Positions 15,829 through 22,219 of a stretch of DNA of 22,219 nucleotides are shown one piece after another. The position numbers and the translations under genes are program-made. Each line of letters opens with the position of its first letter. Positions within the stretch are counted from its first letter, which is position 1. The stretch covers positions 176,324 through 198,542 of the forward strand of contig NW_019091709.1 in NCBI RefSeq assembly GCF_001949145.1. Direction: 5' to 3'. The notes below the pieces were generated by a model that did not search any database, was not told the DNA's origin, and saw nothing but the letters and a program-made list of their open reading frames with translations. Source of the DNA: Acanthaster planci. Lineage: Eukaryota > Echinodermata > Asteroidea > Valvatida > Acanthasteridae.

Positions 15829-16329
15829 AAACTTTCTATTTTTGCCCGTTAGAAAATAATGTGATGAGGCTAATAGTAATAATGTTCCAGTTCTGTAGAG
15901 GTTTTAACAAAGCTCGTGTCCTTTACTTTTCGAAGAACTAAGCTGTATATCTGCACCAGTTGAAAGACAAATACAAGGATCTCTCCGGTTATGCAAGCTT
16001 ATAGACCCTGACGGAACCATTGTTTATTCCTTAAAACTCACCTTGAAGCCCTTCCGTAGGATTTGAACGCGATTTTTGAAAAAGTGGATTCGTAACCTCA
16101 CAAACTATGCACCGACCAACCAAAACAAACCACTCCGTGTTCTATGTAGTCGTGCAGGTGTAGAATTTTTAAGAGTCTCCCAAAAACCTAACGCTCTTGT
16201 GAATACTCGCGATAAAAAGGACACTTTATGACAAGGTATTATTATGAAGAGCAAATTTGACGAAAATCAATTTCATGAATTATGTTTTTCTTTTTCAATC
16301 CTTTTATAACAAAAGTCCTGGTTATTTTA

Positions 16330-16710
16330 ACCCTAAACCCCTTGGCCTTCACTAGGGACTACCCTCAATCCTCCAAAATTCTCCGACTTCTGACATGAAG
16401 AAATTGTATTCAGCCTCAATCCACCAAAATTTCTTGCAAATGTTTTTTGTGTGAGCCTACTGCCTAAATCCTTCAAAATCCTCCGGCAATTCCTGTCATT
16501 ATGTTGTGGCAGTGCGAATGGCATTCTTGAGCAGTGCCGTTGATTCAAAAGAAATATTGGGCCGAATTTGTGTTTGACTGAGCAAAAACAACACAACACG
16601 ACCTTCACGCATGGCATCCTTCACAATCAGACATGCACTTTTGCTATTCACCCACAATCTTCCAAAACCACCCGAAGGATTTTGGAGGATTAAGGGGGGT
16701 TAGGGACAAT
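16330..16710. mobile_element. MITE-like element built of aatcctccaaaat repeats
   Basis: The left end (ctaccctcaatcctccaaaa, from 16359) and right end (ttttggaggattaagggggg, 16681-16700) are near reverse complements. Inside, the motif recurs as variants at about 16418-16432, 16467-16486 and 16655-16668. The minus-strand open frame 16333-16617 only translates these repeats. Family not identified. Confidence 0.6.
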
Positions 16711-18242
16711 AAAGTAATTTATCCGGTCCCAAAAACTTTGTTACAACTAGAGCTAAATGTCAATATTCAGTTACTTTTGAAGTTGAATTTTCGGGTTGCC
16801 ACGATTATGGAACTTAATGTCGGCAGCTGGCTCTGAAGGTTTATCCCGGCTCAAAAAAAAAAAGATTTACAATAGCAGTCGTAATCCACACAGCAAAGAC
16901 AACATATATTCATAAATAACCAATACCCTAACAACGTATTAAATTACACCATTATCTCGTTTAATATCACTAACACAACCATTACCTCGTCAATTACTGC
17001 TTGAAGTGCCACATCAAAAAATGGTAAATTATCTAATCTTTCAACAAAGCGTTCTGCAAAATGATCCTACTCTTAATAAACTTCCATTCAAAATATACAC
17101 ATTTTTCCATTCTGCAAAATAAAAAAAAAATCTGCCATCTGAAAAAGGCTATGACAAGTATTTCAGAAATGTTGCTGACTATCCAATAACATCAAGCAAT
17201 GCTATTAAGAAAATGCATTTTATGTAGTTGGATATTCATACTATTTCTCATCAGCAGCAGCGAAAATTGAACTTTAACAGCACTGAGATAACAGGTGCAA
17301 AGGACTTTCACGCAATTTCAACACAGTGAACTTCACAAATATCTAAGTTCCAAAAAAAGGTATGTGATAACAAAAACTTGACAATTACTTGACAATACTC
17401 TACTAATCAGTTTTGAATCCAAATTGATAACTGTCAGAATGTCTTGGCATCTTTTTAGCATGATCATTTCAAGAAAAAAGATACAAAAAAATCATCAGTA
17501 TAAAAGTGAAGATTACATGGCTAGTAATTATTGAAGTTTTAACTGTATAAAAACTTGATCTAATTCTGATTTTCCCCTAAATATTGGTATGGCTAAGTAT
17601 CTGCATGTGCATTTTGAGATGATATGTGAATTGAACGGGTAGAATTTACATTAGTAGTGCCATCCAAGAGATTGAGCACTTTCGTTTGGTTTGCTGATAG
17701 CCAAACCATTCCACTTAATCATTACATGTACTTTCATACGTGACAATAACGGAAATTACCAAGAACAGATAGCCAATGGCCTCCCACTTTAAACCATCTA
17801 CAACTTGCAAGTATGTGTCGGATCACAGAGGAGGTATTCTGAGTACAGAACCTTACAATATACATGTACGTGTAATTGTTGGTAGCAAGACAAGGCCCCT
17901 TGCACAATTCAAATAACTCGGAAATTCCACGTTGATAACCTGGCAAGCAAGCCCCCTCCATGAACAGCATTACGGGCAAAACAGTCCAAGAAATTCTAAA
18001 CAGAAAAAATAATTACCACGAGTGATAAGCCTTCCTATTCTTGATGATGTGTTCAACTATAAGTGTCGTCCACAGGCATTATTTTCATAGATTTCAAGCT
18101 CAAATGCTCTAGCAGAAACTTAGAAAAAAGCAAACTGTCAGCTGGTCATGTGATACAAACTGAAGTTTTTGACTGGCCAACAGGGTGCCTTAGGTCTACT
18201 GTACTGGATCAAAATGGTTGAGTTGTAGCAACGCCTTGCTTT

Positions 18243-18420
18243 TTATTTTTCTGTTGCAATGAACCAGATCTCATTGTGCCTGTTGTGGACAACGAACGGA
18301 CTGTCGTATCCAGCCAAGTAGTAGTACGACTTGTCGTACGTCTGGGTTGAGTTCAACGCGGCAGCGAGGGCGGCTGCCTCCTTGGGGAAGACTTTCTCGT
18401 TTGTGAAACCGGAGTAAACC
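18243..18420 (-). CDS. SOUL exon 4 (C-terminal)
   Basis: Acceptor gacctgcag|g at 18421-18422 (minus strand), enters in phase 2, stop TAA at 18245-18243. Encodes residues 158-216, including VYSGFTNEKVFPKEAAALAA, an N-linked NST and the family signature YDSPF...NRHNEIWFI. An AATAAA (18247-18242) overlaps the stop codon, too close to be the likely poly(A) signal; the 3' end is not defined. Confidence 0.92.
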
Positions 18421-21034
18421 CTGCAGGTCCAAGAGACACAAGGGCACAAGGCATTTAAGATGTGCTCAACTCTGGACATGATTAGAATTTGAGCCCCTCA
18501 AAAAAGTTGCAAAAGCAAAGGTTCCATGTGGAAATGCTAAAGACCACCATGTGAAAATACACATGGTGAAAATACACATGCATAACCAATACAGACAAAA
18601 GGCGGGCTTTTTCTTGCCTGAAATCCTTATGATGAGCACTGTCATAATATACATTTCACAGTCTTTCAACACAAACAGTGCAGATAACCCATCAACAAAA
18701 ACAGTTTACATGAAGCTCTTGGACTGATCAGTTGCATTAATGTATCATTCACTCCTTTTCACCAGATGTATTTGTCCATAAATTTCGAGCAGGGAAAACA
18801 GTTGGCGTTATCTCAACTCTGCATGTATCAAGTGCATGCATGTTGATGTATGCTGTATGTTCAGTGTTTCCCCGAAGTTAAATTAACTCGGACACTTTCA
18901 AGCAGGATAGGGCAAGTAACCCCTACTTTTTCAGGAGAGTAAAAATATCTCAGAACCATTGTAGGAGAAAGGACCTTTTCCTTCTCCCCTCCATAAAAGG
19001 GGGAGGGGGTTACCTACCGGACGTAAGCCTTGTGCTGGTCAAGGGTGGTCAGAAAGAGTTCCGGATTAGTCGGCTTTGGGGTGTTGCTCTGGAACTCGAA
19101 GGGGACGAAGAAGGAGAAGGTAAAGTTACTGGCACAGACGGGCCCCAGACCAGGCTGGACACTGTTGATCACCGGCACGGTCATCGGTATCTTGACCTCT
19201 ACAAATCACACAAATAGCGTTGTATTAAAACATATGTGATGGAGTGAGTCAAACCAGGGCAGAACTGGGCGCTGCAGTAAATTATCAAAATTGGCACAAG
19301 GGTACATGTAGATGTAATGTTAATGGATTTTGAGAGTTTTTGGAAGTATGTTATGCTGCTGTTGTTTATGGCGCTCGGTACTTGAACCACTCTCAACTTT
19401 ATGAAACTTGGCATGCATGTACATGCAAAACACTCCTTATCATAACACATGAAAAGATTTAACCCTATCATGCAAGTTCAACACTACAGACGTGCCAGCC
19501 CACTTGCACTGAGCGCCGCCGTGGAAAAAGTACTTGTACACATTTTGGCTGACATGTCTAATAAAAATTTTGATTTTCACTAAATTGGTGTCAAAATGAT
19601 TTCAAAGATCACTTTAAATCTCTTAAAGGCTCAGCTCCTGGAAAAAATGCACCGCAGCAATATCGCAAAAAATTTTGAAGGGGGGGGCTGATTCTGCCTC
19701 CCCCCACAGGGTTAATTAGCCCACCCCAACACCAATCACATGCTTTGGCTCCAAGCATCACGCCTTTATTTTATACTTGTCCACGTATGTCCAATCAAAC
19801 ATCCCACTTCAACATTTAAAGAGGCAGTTCAAGAGTTTCAGTAGATTTTGTCAAACTCACTTTGGTCATTTTGTCCTTGGATGTATTCATAAAGTCTCAG
19901 GAAGGCCTCTTCAGAGGCAGCTTGATAATCGATGCCAGTAATGGTGGTGCTGACCCACTTGGAGGTTTCATATCTTCGGATTTGATAGTCCTGAAACCAC
20001 ATGCAAATGCATAACACTGAATCCAAACACATTTCAGAAACAAAATCTCTTAACTGAATATTTAACTTTCATCAGGGATGGTTCTGCACATTGCATTTAC
20101 AAAGAATAAAAAGCAACCATTATTTAAAATTTATTGTGACACCAACATCTCACAACTTGTTTACACATTGAACACATTCCTTTCACCCCAGCAGTCCTAC
20201 ATGCACATCCTCCAATTTTTCACAAACCTCAGCCAGGGTGGGCCACAACTGCCAAAAGAAATGAATGTTCTTGTGTAACAGCGAACTTTGAGCCATAGAT
20301 ACCACACACACCATGACAACACTCAGGGCTATGGCAGAGTAACCCACTACAGACAGGGTCATGAACGTGGCCCGTACTGGATGACTGTTACACAATGGGT
20401 AAAGTTTACTTTATTCCTTGTATCACGACTTTTGTCCAATAAGACTGCTCCTTTTCTTTTTCTTTACAAAAGCAAGCCTAAACTCTTAGAAATGAAGGTG
20501 TAAGTGTGACTTGCTGTGCAAGGGAAATATCAAGTTTAGACAGACAGCCTGGTCACATCATTCACACACAGGAACTGATATATTTTCAAACATTTTGGGG
20601 GTTTATATTAATGCAGACGTGTACATGTACATATATGAGCAAATGTGAAGTCATCCAAAATATTGAACATTGCATGTAGATACTGATGTCGCATTTTTCC
20701 ATGTTTGGAATTTCAATTACATTTCCCTTCTAACTTTGGCACATTTCGGTATTTATCAACTGTTCATAATTTGCACAGTAGTGGCACACAAAGTCTGACC
20801 TACCTTCCACTTATACGGCCTTGTCAATTTGTGAAGGGTGATAGACTAGACACTAGAGTAGTTGATACCTACCGATGAGTTGTAATCCTCTTTGAACTTG
20901 GGGCACTCAAGCTCATGACAGAAGAAAGGAGGGCCACTTTCCCCCTTGTCATGTTTGTTTATGCTGAAACCCGTGCAAACTATGAACCCAGTCAGTGCTA
21001 GCAGCAGCACAAGGGAACCCTGACTGATTGCCAT
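18243..21034 (-). CDS. SOUL/heme-binding protein 2-like, secreted form (4 coding exons)
   Basis: Coding exons in order: 21034-20873, 19990-19861, 19198-19018, 18420-18243; 651 nt, 216 residues plus stop. Phases are 0, 1 and 2 and agree at every junction, each with AG and GT. Residues 1 to about 22 are a signal peptide. The SOUL domain follows from about residue 55: YQIRRYETSKWVST, AFLRLYEYIQGQND, KIPMTVPV, FFVPFEFQ, and the C-terminal signature GYDSPFVVHNRHNEIWFI. The SOUL/HEBP family binds porphyrins or heme, with some members implicated in membrane permeability (family knowledge). The specific ligand here cannot be read from sequence. The signal peptide points to the secretory route, unlike cytosolic HEBP1. 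Confidence 0.92.
18421..19017 (-). other. SOUL intron 3 (597 nt)
   Basis: Donor cg|gtaggt at 19017, acceptor at 18421. Near the donor a C-run/G-run inverted pair (about 18983-19010) could form a hairpin. No exon seen. Confidence 0.6.
19018..19198 (-). CDS. SOUL exon 3
   Basis: 181 nt, enters in phase 1, leaves in phase 2. Encodes residues 98-158: VKIPMTVPVINSVQPGLGPV, an N-linked NFT, FSFFVPFEFQ and the TLDQHKAYVR strand. K-I-P-M-T-V-P corresponds to the conserved KxxMTVPV segment of the family. Confidence 0.92.
19199..19860 (-). other. SOUL intron 2 (662 nt)
   Basis: Donor aaa|gtgagt at 19860, acceptor tttgtag at 19199-19205. Contains a G-run/C-run inverted pair at about 19679-19708. No exon seen. 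Confidence 0.6.
19861..19990 (-). CDS. SOUL exon 2
   Basis: 130 nt, phase 0 to phase 1, acceptor ggtttcag|gac, donor aaa|gtgagt. Encodes residues 55-97: YQIRRYETSKWVSTTITGID, then AFLRLYEYIQGQND. E-x-R-x-Y followed by W-V-S-T is the start of the SOUL fold. Confidence 0.93.
19991..20872 (-). other. SOUL intron 1 (882 nt)
   Basis: Donor tcg|gtaggt at 20872, acceptor tttcag at 19991-19996. No exon or repeat of note besides tacatgta-type palindromes near 20620-20640. Confidence 0.6.
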
Positions 21035-21054
21035 GTTTCTGTCTAGATGAGCAC
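20873..21054 (-). CDS. SOUL first coding exon with signal peptide and short 5' UTR part
   Basis: Acceptor ttttcctgcag at 21055-21065 precedes 20 bases of 5' UTR and the ATG at 21034-21032, chosen because it opens a signal peptide. Residues 1-54: MAISQGSLVLLLALTGFIVC as hydrophobic leader, then a Lys/Gly linker and PPFFCHELECPKFKEDYNSS. The C-x4-C pair just before the SOUL domain is seen in extended SOUL proteins and may form a disulphide (inference). NSS is a possible N-glycosylation site. The acceptor implies an upstream non-coding exon, not located. Confidence 0.85.
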
Positions 21055-22219
21055 CTGCAGGAAAAATCAAAAGGGTGCAACGAAAGTGTGAACATGCAAT
21101 GCGTATAGAATGGTTTATCTTTATTGTACATGATATTGCACATGTGCAACATCATGTACAATATGTACGTCATGTACAATGTATCATGACTACCATTATG
21201 TAATATACTGTACATGTGTGTCACTCATATACAAATGTACATGTGCTATGCACCACTTGTACATGTACATGTAGGCAGCTGTTGTACTGACAGTCAACCT
21301 TGAAAAGGCTTGAAATGGGAGATATTGGAAATAGGGGTTACTTCACATGGATACTCCCTTGATGGCATTTATTCAGTAAAAGAATCACCATTATCATTCT
21401 AGCAATACATGTAGATGTTCCTGACACTAAAGAGGTATACTTCCTCGACCAAGAACGGTAGATAGTACCCGGATGTACACCACAATTTGTTGTAACTTGT
21501 ACAACTCACACAAAGGCAGAATCCCTACTGATTTCTTTCAACCTCGTGCGCTTCAAATGAAAGTAATTTTTCAAGTCTTTATTTTGTTTTCCAAATATTC
21601 CACACAGCAGAATGTAATGGCTATAAATAATGACTTTAAAGTGTGTTTTGAAGCCCTAAGTGAAAAAGTCCAAATTAGCTGAGAGAAAATGACGTTGAAA
21701 TTTGTGCCCCTGTACATTTCCATGGGCAACTCAAGCTTGCTGCACCCACTTTCCATACATGGCCATGCCCATATTAGTGAACCAGTCTTGTCTTAACAGT
21801 GAAATATATGCAAATTAAAACAAAAGGAAGCCTATCTGGTAACTGTTACAGAAGGGTATGTATGCAAATGAGGTTCAAACCTACAGGTGATTAGTGGTTT
21901 CTAAACATTGTAGAGATAGAAAGGCATTGCTCTGCCAGCAATTGCAATGCATGGTTTTGATGGTGTCGGACGTGTACATCCGACATAGTTTTTTTATTTC
22001 AAGAGTTTCAAAATTAATTTAGGGAGTGATGCTGATTATAAAGAGGACACTTAGCTTAGTCTTGTAAGTTTGGCACTCTTTTCCCGAAAGGGTGTATATA
22101 ATGGAGATCAAACACCATGTCAATTTGTAAAGACAGACCACGAGGTAGACACAGTGTACACCGAGAACTCTTTGGTAACGTTAATGCTCAATAGACAATG
22201 CTCAGAGCATGGAGGTAGA
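21055..22219. other. Upstream region of the SOUL gene, palindrome-rich
   Basis: Probably 5' intron and/or promoter of the minus-strand gene. No open frame looks coding. Rich in tacatgta/gtacatgt palindromes, with a 40-bp near-perfect palindrome at 21123-21162. A TATA-like gtatataa lies at 22094-22101, but no start site can be assigned. Confidence 0.45.
21123..21162. repeat. 40-bp near-perfect palindrome
   Basis: Begins attgtacatgat and ends atcatgtacaat, centred on gcacatgtgc. 19 of 20 base pairs match (one a/c mismatch). It could form a cruciform; further gtacatgt repeats lie on its right up to about 21273. Confidence 0.85.

Larger units (their letters stand above)
14451..18242. other. Intergenic region between convergent genes
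   Basis: AT-rich, no exon-like open frame with recognisable domain content. It holds a truncated palindromic MITE (15711-15828) and a second MITE-like element (16330-16710). The rest, including 17000-18240, shows nothing recognisable beyond scattered acatgta palindromes. The 3' UTR of the minus-strand gene must end in its right part. Confidence 0.55.

Noticed and set aside
16333-16617. Minus-strand open frame of 94 codons
   Set aside because: Consists of translated aatcctccaaaat repeats inside a MITE-like element.
18242-18247. AATAAA on the minus strand as the SOUL polyadenylation signal
   Set aside because: It overlaps the stop codon, which would leave almost no 3' UTR; likely coincidental.
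1-22219. Prokaryotic features: operons, ribosome binding sites, CRISPR arrays, tRNA or rRNA genes
   Set aside because: None seen; the window has spliced metazoan genes, and no tRNA cloverleaf or regularly spaced repeat array was recognised by eye.

Overview
This is eukaryotic genomic DNA, almost certainly from an invertebrate animal. Short coding islands (70-305 nt) are bounded by GT/AG splice sites and separated by long introns full of small palindromic mobile elements. The protein families are metazoan: EGF-like, SEA, mucin-like stem and SOUL/HEBP. The many TACATGTA-type palindromes and C/G homopolymer runs suggest a lancelet (amphioxus) or a similar marine invertebrate. That species guess rests on general impression and is only moderately secure.

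Positions 1-14229, + strand: the 3' part of one multi-exon gene for a single-pass membrane protein; its 5' end lies outside the window. The visible order is a Thr/Ser-rich mucin-like segment, four EGF-like exons, a SEA domain split over two exons and an EGF split over two exons. The block then repeats with three EGF-like exons, SEA and EGF. A transmembrane exon and a Tyr-rich cytoplasmic tail follow. The EGF-SEA-EGF-TM order is that of the vertebrate transmembrane mucins MUC3/12/13/17, but here there are two SEA modules in series, each with a G-S-x-x-V self-cleavage-type site. The doubling comes from an in-frame tandem duplication of about 5.2 kb (1661-6855 and 6856-12038) that includes the introns. 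The two copies have diverged by insertions, by an EGF exon that looks like a fusion of two neighbouring EGF exons, and by a near-identical patch suggesting gene conversion.

Positions 14230-18242: 3' flank with one polyadenylation signal and two small mobile elements; no gene seen.

Positions 18243-21054, - strand: a complete four-coding-exon gene for a SOUL/heme-binding protein 2-like protein (216 residues) with an N-terminal signal peptide. A splice acceptor just upstream of its ATG implies a further 5' non-coding exon. The two genes converge, tail to tail. Positions 21055-22219 hold palindrome-rich non-coding sequence upstream of this gene.

The first gene probably acts at the cell surface (a shed or clipped mucin-like receptor) and the second in the secretory route or outside the cell. 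Nothing in the sequence links them functionally. Most short open frames elsewhere in the window are chance or antisense shadows.
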